Assembly (NCBI RefSeq): GCF_002086275.1
Contig: NZ_MVHT01000003.1
Location: forward strand, 81,395 to 145,394
Source of the DNA: Mycobacterium intermedium
GTDB taxonomy: Bacteria > Actinomycetota > Actinomycetes > Mycobacteriales > Mycobacteriaceae
Reading direction: 5' to 3'
DNA: 64,000 nt
Part shown: positions 52,479-61,535 of the stretch, piece after piece
How the letters are laid out: each line of letters begins with the position of its first letter
Position numbering within the stretch: position 1 is the first letter of the stretch
The notes under the pieces: generated by a model
What the model was told of the DNA's origin: nothing
The model's database searches: none
Seen by the model: only the letters and a program-made list of their open reading frames with translations
Program-made: the position numbers and the translations under genes

Positions 52479-53531
52479 TTAAGGACCTCCGAAAGCCAGC
52501 GCGGGATCGACAGCCACCACACGCCTGAGCCCGGCGAGGCTGGCCAGCAGACCAATGACAGTTGCGACGACCGGTAATGCGAGGTAAGCACCCGCGGGCA
52601 CGGCCACAATCATCGGGAATAGCGGCGCGAGCACTTGGGCAAGAGCCACGCCGACCACCGCAGCGAGCAGCGAGACGACGAGTGCCTGCAGCGCAAGTCC
52701 TCCCAGGATCGAGCGGGTCGTGGCGCCGATCGCCTTGAACACCGCGAAGTCACGCAACCGTTCCAGCGCCGAGAGGTACACCACCGATCCGACGATCAGC
52801 ACCGCGACGATCCACAGCAGCACGGCGACGATCTTGATCGAATTCACCGCGACATTGAGTGGCCGCACCAACTCGTCGACGGCGGCGCTGCGACTGTAGC
52901 CCTGGTAGCCCTCCGGCAAGTGTTGCGGCGAGCCCTTGATTCCGATCGAAGTGATCAGCGGTTGCCCGTTGTACCCGAGTTGCTGCAGACCCTTGGTCGT
53001 CAGAAAGATGTTGGGAATCTTGGCCATTGCGGTGGAGTTGGGCACGATGCCGACGATCCGCAACGTGTGCGTCCCCACTTCGATCTTGTCGCCGATCTTC
53101 CGGCCCACGGTGCTGGACGCCGCCACCTCGTCAGGCGCGGACGGCACCCGCCCTTCCGATACCTGTGGCATGCCGGGTCCGCGTTCGGGCGCTCCGAAGG
53201 CGGTGACGTTGCGCGTCCCGCTGCCGTCCTTCATGAGCGTGCCGAGGCAGGCCAAGGGGGCCGCCGCCGCGACGCCGGGATCTGCCTGCACCCGGGCCAG
53301 GTCGGTGTCGGGGAACGGAATGGAACCAAGGAACGGTCCCGCCGCGCCCGTCTTGACGACGAACAGGTCGACACCCATTGAGTCCACGGTGTTCCTGGCC
53401 TCGACGCGAAACCCGTTGGCCAGCCCGGTGAGAACGAGCGTCATGCCGAAGATCAGTCCGGTACTGACGATCGTGATTGCGAGGCGGCGCTTCCGCCATT
53501 GCATGTCACGCAGGGCGGCAAAGAGCATCAT
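52479..53531 (-). CDS. FtsX/DevC-like ABC permease (paralogue B, Rv0072-like)
   Basis: 350 aa; the first two codons are both ATG, so the start may be 53531 or 53528. Same domain plan as paralogue A: N-terminal helix, extracellular domain with GVDLFVVKTGAAGPFLG, and three C-terminal helices. Upstream of the CNB-fused ATPase, which completes a transporter. A palindrome ACGGGT-A-ACCCGT at 53544-53556 lies 13 bp upstream of the start. Confidence 0.9.
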   Translation of the reverse strand: MMLFAALRDMQWRKRRLAITIVSTGLIFGMTLVLTGLANGFRVEARNTVDSMGVDLFVVKTGAAGPFLGSIPFPDTDLARVQADPGVAAAAPLACLGTLMKDGSGTRNVTAFGAPERGPGMPQVSEGRVPSAPDEVAASSTVGRKIGDKIEVGTHTLRIVGIVPNSTAMAKIPNIFLTTKGLQQLGYNGQPLITSIGIKGSPQHLPEGYQGYSRSAAVDELVRPLNVAVNSIKIVAVLLWIVAVLIVGSVVYLSALERLRDFAVFKAIGATTRSILGGLALQALVVSLLAAVVGVALAQVLAPLFPMIVAVPAGAYLALPVVATVIGLLASLAGLRRVVAVDPALAFGGP

Positions 53532-53894
53532 GAGAATGTACCAACGGGTAACCCGTCGAATGCAAGGTTGTCTTCGATTTAGGTAGCTTAGGAAGCTAAC
53601 CGATCACGGCACCACTTCCCTTGCGGTGAGAATTTCACTCGGACAATTGGGGGACAGCGATTTCCGCCGCGGAGTGCATCCGCTCATCCGGTCGTCGGTC
53701 ACGTCGTTGATCACCGTTACCGCGGGCAACGATGTTCGGGGTATGCGCTACGAACTCGGGATGGATTTCACCAACCACGGGTTACATACGTGAATATCCC
53801 AAGTGGCCATGCCGCTTTCTGAATTGCACCAGACACTTCCGCGCGTGTAATCGCCGGGACGATATCGACGAGCAGCGCAGCAAATTCGAATAGC
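53532..53894. other. Non-coding interval with two palindromes
   Basis: About 360 bp. ACGGGT-A-ACCCGT (53544-53556) is a perfect palindrome near the permease start. A second near-repeat, GGTAGCTT-agg-AAGCTAACC (about 53582-53601), has a one-base bulge. Small frames here (e.g. 53768-53974 on the minus strand) lack any family pattern. Confidence 0.4.
53544..53556. promoter_or_regulatory. Palindrome ACGGGT-A-ACCCGT
   Basis: Perfect 13-bp palindrome 13 bp upstream of the permease B start. No regulator gene is adjacent, so the binding protein is unknown. Confidence 0.4.
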
Positions 53895-54467
53895 TCACCC
53901 TTCGCCCCGGTCTGTCGCTGTGGCTTTGGTGGGCCACACCGCCATGCGATCGATGAGCCGATCACGCAGGACAAGGGTGTGGAAGAGAACCGCGCACACG
54001 TGCGCGGTGAAGGTCAGGAAAAGCAGGAAAGCAAGCACACCGTGCGTCTTGTGAAGCACCGCGTACAGGTCGACGTTGTGCGGCGCGATGCCGGGTAGTC
54101 GAACCGGGCCGATCAGAATCACCATTGGATATCTCGCCGCCGACAGCATGGCCCATCCGACCAGGGGCTGGGCCAGCAACAGTCCGTACAGCAGGTATTC
54201 CGACCAGCTGGCGATGCGCCGCTCGACGCGGCTCATGGTCGCCAGGAACGGCGGCAGCCGGTGGGTGAGCCGGTTGATCAACCGCACCACCGCGAAGACC
54301 AGGATCAACATACCCAACGGCCGGTGGATCGCCAGCAGCAGCGGGTAGTAGCTCAAGGATGCGACCATGGTTACGCCGATCAGCAGCTGCGCGATGACCA
54401 TGGGCGCCATGAGCCAGTGCAGGATCCGGGACGGCAGGGCGAAGCGTGGCGCGGCCGTATCCGTCAT
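53895..54467 (-). CDS. Cytochrome b561 family membrane protein
   Basis: 190 aa. Four hydrophobic helices with the His pairs of the b561 type: HWLMAP and IHRPLGM near the N-terminus, HKTHGVL and HVCAVLFHTLV at the end. It probably moves electrons across the membrane between quinone and an extracytoplasmic partner. Overlaps the upstream catalase-family gene by 4 bp. Confidence 0.88.
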   Translation of the reverse strand: MTDTAAPRFALPSRILHWLMAPMVIAQLLIGVTMVASLSYYPLLLAIHRPLGMLILVFAVVRLINRLTHRLPPFLATMSRVERRIASWSEYLLYGLLLAQPLVGWAMLSAARYPMVILIGPVRLPGIAPHNVDLYAVLHKTHGVLAFLLFLTFTAHVCAVLFHTLVLRDRLIDRMAVWPTKATATDRGEG

Positions 54468-55627
54468 GCGAGCACCCGCGCGACGTCGACTTCACTGGGC
54501 GACTTGTCCTCCTCGGCGCGGCGGGTGAAAGAATGTGCGTACACGGCCGATCGGGCACTCAAGAGCGGATCGTCCGAGCGGCTGATGCCGTCGGGCAGCA
54601 CCAGCGGATCGAAGTTGATGTCGCGAGCGTTGCCGGCTGCCTCGGTCTGCACGGCCGTGATGGTGATGGCGCCGGCGTCGACCGTCCTGCGCGACTTCGG
54701 CCAGGGCTTGGTGGCGTCGGTGGTTGGATCTCCGGACTCGCCGACCGTGAGCACCAGGCGCCACGTGAGAGGGCGACGGGCCAGGATTCGAATCAGGTCG
54801 TCGAACAGATAGTCCTTACCGCGCCCCTGGGTCGGGTGCGGCGGCGCGGTGACTTGCTGTTCGGGAACCTGTTGCGGAACCGCCGACCAGCGCACCGGAA
54901 CCCGCACACCGCCGCTGTTGGTGAAGTAGAAGGCGTTCAATCCGTGGAAGGTGCTGTCGGCGAATCCGGTCGTGGGCGGGTGCGCCTTGATGATCTTCAT
55001 CGCGGCGACCGTCTCTGGATGCCGGTCGAGGAATGCGGCCAATTTGTCCGGGTCGGGCTTGCCGGTATCGGGTAGTGGCTTGGACGCGAGCAGACGGTCA
55101 TAGAAGCCCTGCGGGGTGCTGTCGGTGAAGACAGGAAGGTTGATCATCGCCGTGCGCCATTGCTGGCCGTCCGCGGCCTGAAACAACAGGCCGAGTCCGC
55201 GCACGGTGTCCGGCTTGTCGGCCTGATCGGGTAGACCACCGCCTAATGAGAAGCGGCCGATCAGCGGCACGCTCCCCTTTTGAAAGATCGAGGCGCGGCA
55301 GATGGCCGCGCCGGCGCCGTTACTGGCGAAGGTCCCCGTCGCACTGAGGCCTTTGGCGTGGTTGCGACGAAACCCGTCGTGGTGACCGTAGACGCGCTCG
55401 AATCGATCGGCGAATCCCGATGGAGTCAGCGACTCCGGGTCTGTCCACCGATTGAGCCATCCGCCGGCATAGGCGAATCCGCCTGCGTCGACCGCGGCGA
55501 AGCCGGCCACTGCTCCCAGGCCCAGCAGCGCACCCCGTCGAGACAGGAGGTCGCGGGCGAAGGGCCACCGGTCGCGGCGGGTCTGGCTCTCCTGCAGCTC
55601 GTCGTCATCGTGGGGCTCCACGCGCAC
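54464..55627 (-). CDS. Catalase-family (heme peroxidase) protein, exported
   Basis: 387 aa. Cytoplasmic start, then SRRGALLGLGAVAGFAAV, a Tat-like signal or anchor. The heme-side residues are visible: FRRNHAKG (distal His), FYFTNSGG, and YAHSFTRR near the end for proximal Tyr (R..xxYxxS). This is the small catalase-family peroxidase group (SrpA-like), not a full-size catalase. Paired with cytochrome b561, it may be reduced from the quinone pool. Confidence 0.88.
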   Translation of the reverse strand: MRVEPHDDDELQESQTRRDRWPFARDLLSRRGALLGLGAVAGFAAVDAGGFAYAGGWLNRWTDPESLTPSGFADRFERVYGHHDGFRRNHAKGLSATGTFASNGAGAAICRASIFQKGSVPLIGRFSLGGGLPDQADKPDTVRGLGLLFQAADGQQWRTAMINLPVFTDSTPQGFYDRLLASKPLPDTGKPDPDKLAAFLDRHPETVAAMKIIKAHPPTTGFADSTFHGLNAFYFTNSGGVRVPVRWSAVPQQVPEQQVTAPPHPTQGRGKDYLFDDLIRILARRPLTWRLVLTVGESGDPTTDATKPWPKSRRTVDAGAITITAVQTEAAGNARDINFDPLVLPDGISRSDDPLLSARSAVYAHSFTRRAEEDKSPSEVDVARVLA

Positions 55628-55818
55628 CGTCCTTCCGCCGCCGGTCCGACGCCGGTCTCAGACACCCGCCCAGCACTACGGCGCTGCACCGAAATCGGTT
55701 CAAGTTTGCCCGGTCAGCGCCCACCCGCAGGCGCGGGCATGACCCGCTTAGAGCAGGGAAGAATTTGTTTGCGCGAAGGCTGCCATTTCCCCATGCCAGC
55801 GTTCTAGAATCCCCGCTT

Positions 55819-56196
55819 GTGACCCCGTCCAACTCGTGGGGCGACGAACGAAGAAATCTCTCGCATCAGCTACCGGTGCGCGGACAGATCCTTGGGCGGC
55901 GGCAGGCCAGGCGGCTGTGCCGGCGGTTCGCCTGCGTCGGGGTGCACACCCAACCGAGACGCCTGCAAGAGTTGCTGGCAGGTGCCCCAGCCGCCGAGCG
56001 CGAGTTGACCAACGTCAATTTCGCGATCATCGCCACTCACCTTTGCCGAGAACAGCGCAGCGCCAAGATCAAGCGGATGAAACGCCGGGGCACCCGCGCA
56101 CTGATGTTCGCCGGCCTGCTCCTGGTTGTGCTCAACTTTCTGTTCTGCCTCGCCTACCTGTTCGTGGACCTGACCCAGCAGGCATCACCTCTGTAG
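55819..56196 (+). CDS. Small membrane-tailed protein, paralogue of 45267-45557
   Basis: 125 aa from GTG 55819. The first ~90 residues (QILGRRQARRLCRRFACVGV; RRLQELLAGAPAAERELTNV) match the 96-aa protein at 45267. A C-terminal hydrophobic segment (ALMFAGLLLVVLNFLFCLAY) adds a membrane anchor. Unrecognised family. Confidence 0.65.
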   Translation: MTPSNSWGDERRNLSHQLPVRGQILGRRQARRLCRRFACVGVHTQPRRLQELLAGAPAAERELTNVNFAIIATHLCREQRSAKIKRMKRRGTRALMFAGLLLVVLNFLFCLAYLFVDLTQQASPL

Positions 56197-56350
56197 GACC
56201 TCGCTGAATGCTCGTTTCGGGTGCCCATGTGACACGCGCGAACGGCCACCCTGGACCTGAGCTGCGACAGCGCCCGTTACACGTTTTAGGATGTAATACG
56301 ACTCGGCGTCGCTGCTTTCCGCTTTTTGCCGCGCACGATCGAGCCGAACT

Positions 56351-56367
56351 GCCGATTCTCAATCGGC
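56351..56367. other. Hairpin GCCGATT-ctc-AATCGGC
   Basis: Perfect 7-bp arms with a 3-base loop, in the 268-bp interval between the small membrane protein and the STAS gene. Could be a terminator or an mRNA leader element; no T-run follows. Confidence 0.4.
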
Positions 56368-56464
56368 TGGTAACGGCGTAGAGGTTGAAGAAACAGCCTC
56401 GGGCTTAGCAGCGATTGTCTGATTACCGGGGTGGCTCCCCCCGAGGACGGATGTGAGATACGAC

Positions 56465-56842
56465 ATGGTCGACCAACCCGGCGATCCAATTGATCGAACC
56501 GTATTTGAGGTAAGCCAATACCAGGCTGATGACGCAGTGGTGGTCGCCGTCTCTGGCGAAGTGGACATGCTCAGTGCGCCACAGTTGGCGGACGCAATCC
56601 GCAACGCGCTGGCGACCACGCCTCCGGCGCTGATCGTTGATCTGTCGAAAGTTGAATTCCTTGCTTCGGCCGGCATGACGGTCCTTGTTTCCGCACATGC
56701 CGAGGCCGTCCCACCAACGCAGTTTGCGGTGGTCGCAGATGGCCCAGCAACCAGCCGACCGATCAAACTCACGGGGATCGACTCCGTTTTCCCGCTCTAC
56801 CGCACCCTGGATAGTGCGCTGAGCGGCATCGCTGGTGCGTAG
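56465..56842 (+). CDS. STAS-domain anti-anti-sigma factor
   Basis: 125 aa from MVDQP. STAS pattern: VVVAVSGEVDMLSAPQLADA and LIVDLSKVEFLASAGMTVLV, with the phosphorylatable Ser in LASAGM. It should bind a partner kinase/anti-sigma; a candidate kinase is encoded 47 bp downstream. No sigma factor gene is nearby. Confidence 0.87.
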   Translation: MVDQPGDPIDRTVFEVSQYQADDAVVVAVSGEVDMLSAPQLADAIRNALATTPPALIVDLSKVEFLASAGMTVLVSAHAEAVPPTQFAVVADGPATSRPIKLTGIDSVFPLYRTLDSALSGIAGA

Positions 56843-56889
56843 CGCCAAGCCGGCCTGCGCTAACTGATCACCGGATACCACCACCGGAT

Positions 56890-57342
56890 ATGACGTCCAA
56901 CATTGACGATCGATTTCGCTTTGTGCGACGGCGGATTGCCGCCGATCCGCACAGCGCGTCTCGCACGCGTGTCGAATTCCGCCGTTGGCTCGACCGTCAT
57001 TTCACGCTCGGTGCCGAACGTTTCAGTGATCTACTGCTTGCGGTGAGCGAAGCCCTTTCCAACGCCGCCGAATTTGCTTACGCCGGCTCGACGCAACGAG
57101 GCACGATGGACGTCAGCGCGAATTATGACGTTGATTCCGACACCCTCGCCGTGACCGTCAGCGATCACGGCCGCTGGCGTCAAACCGTTCCCGCACAAGC
57201 CACCGCGACGTGCGATTACCAGGTGCGTGGACGCGGAATCCCGCTGATGCGGGCACTCGCCGACGAGACGACGATCGACCCGACACCGCACGGAACCAAC
57301 GTCAAGCTGACCTGGAATCACTTCACGCGACCGCGCGTCTGA
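56890..57342 (+). CDS. RsbW-like ATP-binding (anti-sigma kinase) protein
   Basis: 150 aa. HATPase fold: N-box SEALSNAAEFAY, G1 box VSDHGRWR, G2 RGRGIPLMRAL. Normal for RsbW/SpoIIAB-type kinases; the G2 box is typical. Likely partner of the STAS protein. Confidence 0.87.
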   Translation: MTSNIDDRFRFVRRRIAADPHSASRTRVEFRRWLDRHFTLGAERFSDLLLAVSEALSNAAEFAYAGSTQRGTMDVSANYDVDSDTLAVTVSDHGRWRQTVPAQATATCDYQVRGRGIPLMRALADETTIDPTPHGTNVKLTWNHFTRPRV

Positions 57343-57356
57343 AGACCGTAGATTAT

Positions 57357-57379
57357 TTACGCTCCTAGGCGTAGCGTAA
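57357..57379. promoter_or_regulatory. Inverted repeat TTACGCT-9-AGCGTAA
   Basis: Perfect 7-bp arms (57357-57363 and 57373-57379). Between the RsbW-like and amidohydrolase genes; a possible operator for the latter or a terminator of the former. Confidence 0.45.
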
Positions 57380-57487
57380 TAACACGTCCCAGCCCAGCCT
57401 TGCCGCCCGGCCGACTACGGGTATCGATGGCCATCGCTCCCCGTCGAGTTCCTGGCCCATGGCGACCAACATGGTTCAGAGGTGGTC

Positions 57488-59263
57488 ATGTTCGACCTGA
57501 AAATCATCGGAGGCACTGTCGTCGACGGCACCGGCGCGGAACGCTACCGCGCGGACATCGGCATCAAGAACGGCAAGATCGTCGACGTCGTCCGCCGCGG
57601 CCCAGCCGGCCCAGGTTCGGGATCCGGTTTGGAGTCCGCCGAGTCGGCCGAGACGATCGACGCCGCCGGGAAGGTGGTGGCACCCGGGTTCGTCGATATC
57701 CACACTCACTACGACGGCCAGGTGAGCTGGGACAGCACGCTGCAACCCTCGAGCGGTCACGGGGTCACGACCGTGGTCACCGGCAACTGCGGCGTTGGGT
57801 TCGCACCAGTGCGCCCCGGCACCGAGGACTGGCTGATCAGTTTGATGGAAGGCGTCGAGGACATTCCCGGAACGGCGCTGACCGAAGGCATCACCTGGGG
57901 GTGGGAGACATATCCGGAATACCTCGACGCCATCGATAAGCAGCGGTTCTCCATCGACGTGGGCAGTCAGGTCGCCCACGGCGCGATCCGCGCCTATGCG
58001 ATGGGCGACCGGGGCGCCCGCAACGAGCCGGCTACCGAGGATGACATCAAGGCGATGGGTCGTTTGGTCACTGAGGCGATCGAGGCCGGTGCCCTCGGGT
58101 TCTCGACATCGCGCACGCTGGGCCACCGCGCCATGGACGGAGAGCCGGTGCCCGGCACCTTCGCCGCCGAGGACGAACTCTTCGGCCTCGGCCGCGCCAT
58201 GGCCGCCGGCGGTCAGGCCGTCTTCGAGCTGGCCCCGCAGGGTTCCGCGGGCGAGGACATCATCGCGCCCAAGAAAGAACTGGATTGGATGCGACGGTTG
58301 AGCGCCGAGATCGACCGGCCGGTGTCGTTCGCGCTCATCCAGGTCGACGCCGATCCCAAGCTGTGGCGCGAGATGCTGGACCTCTCCGCGGCCGCACACG
58401 AGGAGGGCGCACGCCTGCATCCGCAGATCGCGGCACGCCCGTTCGGCATGATGATCGGCTTCCAGGGACACCACGGCTTCAGCCACCGACCCACGTATCG
58501 GCGCCTGAAGGCCGAGTGCAGCCGGGAAGAATTGGCGCAGCGCCTGGCCGATCCGGCCGTCAAGTCCGCGATCCTGGCCGAGGACGACTTACCGGTCGAC
58601 CCGACGTTGTTGTTCGACGGGATGTTCGCCCTGGTGCAGCACTCACTGCACCGCCTGTACGCATTGGGCGACCCGCCGGACTACGAGCCCACCCCCGACC
58701 GAACCGTCCAGGCGATCGCACAGGCACGCGGCGAGGACCCCTTGTCGACTCTCTATGACCTCATGCTGCAGCGCGACGCCAGCGCCATGCTGATGCTGCC
58801 GCTGTTCAACTACGCCGACGGAAACCACGATGCGATCCGGGAAATGCTGCTGCACCCGGCCGGCGTGCTCGGCCTGTCCGACGGCGGTGCGCACTGCGGA
58901 ATGATCTGCGACGCTTCGTATCCCACTTTCTTGCTGACGCACTGGGCACGTGACCGGCAGCGCGGCGACAAACTGTCGCTGGAGTACGTGATCCGCAAGC
59001 AGTCTCGCGATACCGCGCACCTGTTCGGCCTCACCGACCGTGGCACCATCGAACCGGGTAAGAAGGCGGACATCAACGTCATCGACATGGACGCCCTGAC
59101 CCTGCACCCGGCCGCGATGGCGTGGGACCTGCCGGCCGGCGGAAACCGAATCCTGCAGAGCGCCAGCGGGTACGCGGCGACCATCGTGAGTGGGACCGTC
59201 ACCCGGCGCAACGACGTAGACACCGGGGCTCGGCCCGGACGGCTGGTGCGCGGCGCGCGTTGA
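57488..59263 (+). CDS. Amidohydrolase, N-acyl-D-amino-acid deacylase type
   Basis: 591 aa from ATG 57488; GTG at 57482 is possible. Metal-binding HxH in [11 protein letters not shown], and TGNCGVGF with the Cys that bridges metals in D-aminoacylases. C-terminal DGGAHCGM and [14 protein letters not shown] are typical. One bp gap to the Rieske gene, so they form an operon. Substrate is unknown; a D-amino-acid or cyclic amide is inferred. Confidence 0.9.
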   Translation: MFDLKIIGGTVVDGTGAERYRADIGIKNGKIVDVVRRGPAGPGSGSGLESAESAETIDAAGKVVAPGFVDIHTHYDGQVSWDSTLQPSSGHGVTTVVTGNCGVGFAPVRPGTEDWLISLMEGVEDIPGTALTEGITWGWETYPEYLDAIDKQRFSIDVGSQVAHGAIRAYAMGDRGARNEPATEDDIKAMGRLVTEAIEAGALGFSTSRTLGHRAMDGEPVPGTFAAEDELFGLGRAMAAGGQAVFELAPQGSAGEDIIAPKKELDWMRRLSAEIDRPVSFALIQVDADPKLWREMLDLSAAAHEEGARLHPQIAARPFGMMIGFQGHHGFSHRPTYRRLKAECSREELAQRLADPAVKSAILAEDDLPVDPTLLFDGMFALVQHSLHRLYALGDPPDYEPTPDRTVQAIAQARGEDPLSTLYDLMLQRDASAMLMLPLFNYADGNHDAIREMLLHPAGVLGLSDGGAHCGMICDASYPTFLLTHWARDRQRGDKLSLEYVIRKQSRDTAHLFGLTDRGTIEPGKKADINVIDMDALTLHPAAMAWDLPAGGNRILQSASGYAATIVSGTVTRRNDVDTGARPGRLVRGAR

Positions 59264-59264
59264 G

Positions 59265-60599
59265 ATGAGTAGCTCGCTGGCCGCCGGCAATCCGGCACGT
59301 TCTCGCGATGAGGACGCCATCGGCACCCCACCCGCCGGCCCTACGCTGGTCCCGGCCGAACGTTACTACTCGCCCGCGTTCGCCGCGCTGGAAATCCAGC
59401 GGATGTGGCCCAAGGTGTGGCAGGTAGCGTGCATGGTCGACCACGTGGCCGAGCCGGGCGACTACTTCGAATACCGTTGCGGGCCTTACGGGGTGCTGAT
59501 TGTTCGTGGTGATGACGGCGTGTTGCGCGCGTTCCAGAACGCCTGCCGGCACCGAGGGAACTCACTGTGTGTGGGCTCCGGTTCGGGGCTGCGTGAGCTC
59601 AAGTGCGGTTACCACGGTTGGACCTGGGACCTGGCCGGGGTACTGAAGCGGGTACCCAATCGCAAAGGATTCGGTTCGCTGCGCATGTCGGACTTCCCGT
59701 TGGTGCCAGCGCAAGTCGATGTATGGGAGGGCTTGGTCTTCGTCAATCTCGACCTCAACGCGATGCCGCTGGTCGATTACCTGGACGCCGTCCCGGACGA
59801 CATCGCCTGGTGTCGGCTGAGCGACTTCCGTTGCTACGCAACGCTTACCGTGGAGGTCGAGGCCAACTGGAAGACGATTGCCGACGGGTACAGCGAAACC
59901 TACCACATTCAGACGTTGCATCCGGAGTTGCTCCGCTGCGTTGACGACATTCATGCCCCGCAACGGATTTGGGTTCACGCCGGCAAGTCCGACCAGCCGT
60001 ACGGCGTGCCGAGTCCCCGGTTCGACGGCACGCTGAGCGACGAAGAAGTCTGGGATGCCTACGTTTACACCCAGGGCGCCCTCATGGGCGCTCCCGAGGG
60101 TGCCCCTTTCCCCGCCGCGGAAAGGCAGCCCGGGCAGACCGTCCAGGACTTGATCGCCAAGCGCACCCGCGAGTTCGCGGCCAGCCGCGGTGTCGACCTG
60201 AGTTGGGCCGACACCGACCGCATCACCCGGCTGCACCAGTACAACGTGTTTCCGAACATGACGTTGCTGGCCAACGCGGACCACTTGACCATCATGTGCT
60301 CGCGGCCGGGCCCCGACCCCGATCACGGGGAAATGGTGATGTTTCTGATGACGCGCATGCCCCCCGGCGCGCCGCGCAACAAGCCCACCGACGTGCGGGT
60401 GTCCGCGGCCGAAGCCGAACCGGGCATCGTTCTGACCCAGGACATCCGGGTGCTCCCCGGCCTACAACGCGGCTTGCATCAGCCCGGTTTCACCCACCTC
60501 GTGCTGTCCGGCGAGGAGCGTCGTGTGATCAACATGCATCGCAACCTCGAGCGCTATCTCGACCTGCCGGAGACTGAGCGGATGATCTCCCCTTCTTAG
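59265..60599 (+). CDS. Rieske non-heme iron oxygenase, alpha subunit
   Basis: 444 aa. Rieske ligands: CRHRGNSL and CGYHGW, preceded by the GPYGVLIVRGDDG strand. NWKTIADGYSETYHIQTLHPE supplies the iron-binding His pair. Unlike the oxygenase at 26539, this one lies directly after an amidohydrolase, so a joint substrate is possible. No reductase or ferredoxin is adjacent. Confidence 0.9.
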   Translation: MSSSLAAGNPARSRDEDAIGTPPAGPTLVPAERYYSPAFAALEIQRMWPKVWQVACMVDHVAEPGDYFEYRCGPYGVLIVRGDDGVLRAFQNACRHRGNSLCVGSGSGLRELKCGYHGWTWDLAGVLKRVPNRKGFGSLRMSDFPLVPAQVDVWEGLVFVNLDLNAMPLVDYLDAVPDDIAWCRLSDFRCYATLTVEVEANWKTIADGYSETYHIQTLHPELLRCVDDIHAPQRIWVHAGKSDQPYGVPSPRFDGTLSDEEVWDAYVYTQGALMGAPEGAPFPAAERQPGQTVQDLIAKRTREFAASRGVDLSWADTDRITRLHQYNVFPNMTLLANADHLTIMCSRPGPDPDHGEMVMFLMTRMPPGAPRNKPTDVRVSAAEAEPGIVLTQDIRVLPGLQRGLHQPGFTHLVLSGEERRVINMHRNLERYLDLPETERMISPS

Positions 60600-60624
60600 C
60601 GTCGCAAGCGTGTGGCGCCGTCGG

Positions 60625-61143
60625 CTACGCGGGCGCGTGGTCGGCGCAGTCGACGCGTAGATCCGCGACCGTCATCGGCAAGTCGTACAACCCGCAGTGA
60701 TAGGTCCTGTTTTCGGTTCCGGTGGCTATCAGCTGTACGCAGTTGCTGCAGGCACGCACGACCGGGAGCAGCTGCGCATCATGAAGTTTCGAGATGACCA
60801 GCAGCAACGTGTCGAGGAGCTGTTCGGCCTCCGCGCGACTCAATTTCGATGTCGCGATCTCTGCGGGCGCGGTCCACCGGGCCAGTTCGGACGCTGTTCT
60901 GCGACCGGCCTGGGTCAACACCAGATCGTGCCGCCGGCGGTCGTTCGGATCTTGGCTGCGGACCACCAACCCTTTGCGGACCAGGGCGGCGATCGCATCG
61001 CTGACCGTGGGCTCGGAGACGTTGAGTTCGCGAGCCAGTGTCCTGCTGCGTGCTACCGGCGGTGGCCCGACAAACAGCCAATTGAGCACCCGCATCTGCG
61101 TGCTCGACAGATCGTGGCTTTCCGCCGCCCGCCGGGCCAGCAC
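60625..61143 (-). CDS. MarR family regulator with Cys-rich C-terminal tail
   Basis: 172 aa from GTG 61143; the coding pattern (VGDALHV) extends a little further upstream, with no ATG, so the true start is unsure. Winged helix: [20 protein letters not shown], wing [13 protein letters not shown]. The C-terminal ~40 residues add C132-S-N-C135, H149-C150-GLYDLPM and C166-ADH169, a possible metal or Fe-S site. Divergent from the diiron monooxygenase operon. Confidence 0.85.
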   Translation of the reverse strand: MLARRAAESHDLSSTQMRVLNWLFVGPPPVARSRTLARELNVSEPTVSDAIAALVRKGLVVRSQDPNDRRRHDLVLTQAGRRTASELARWTAPAEIATSKLSRAEAEQLLDTLLLVISKLHDAQLLPVVRACSNCVQLIATGTENRTYHCGLYDLPMTVADLRVDCADHAPA

Positions 61144-61535
61144 GTGCAGCGCGTCGCCGACTCGATCCAGCGCTGCGACGATCTTCGAGTCAAGGCTATG
61201 GTGACGTGCGGTTTCGGGTTTCAGGGCACGACCTCATTCGGTTTGCCGGACGTCGGCAACAGGTCCTCGACTGCGCCCGGATACGCGACGTCACTGGCCG
61301 GGCGATCGCCGGTGCCCGTCATTGCCATCCCTTCCCCGCACCCATGCCGTGCGTTTGCTGACCGCAGACGCACCCATCGGATCGTAACCACCGCGAGTTC
61401 GTGTCCGGACAGTGCGAATCAGCTTGATCCTAACCATTAGGAGTCCTTTGGATTCGTCGCATCATGAAGATGTTCGCGTCATCAACGCAGCTCCAAGCGG
61501 CACACACCGCAGCCCATGACGGACAAGGACGACTG
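61144..61535. other. Divergent promoter interval of the monooxygenase operon
   Basis: About 390 bp, including the unresolved MarR N-terminus (to ~61222). A 15-bp inverted repeat lies at 61428-61442 and an AAGGA ribosome site at 61525-61529. An in-frame ATG at 61464 would give a longer monooxygenase but has no fitting ribosome site. Confidence 0.5.
61428..61442. promoter_or_regulatory. Inverted repeat TCCTAA-cca-TTAGGA
   Basis: Perfect six-base arms with a 3-base spacer, 93 bp upstream of the monooxygenase start. The best candidate for the MarR operator. Confidence 0.5.

Noticed and set aside
53768..53974. 68-codon minus-strand frame downstream of cytochrome b561
   Set aside because: No recognisable pattern and overlaps the b561 3' end; kept as non-coding.
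56383..56407. SigF-type promoter GGTT...GGGCTT before the STAS gene
   Set aside because: Spacing and the second box fit poorly to GGTTT-N15-17-GGGTA; not listed as a feature.
57400..57939. 179-codon Arg-rich frame
   Set aside because: Overlaps the start of the amidohydrolase in another frame; composition of a shadow.
61464..61535. N-terminal extension of the diiron alpha subunit from ATG 61464
   Set aside because: No ribosome site with right spacing, and the family starts at the DWYDLARDTNW region.
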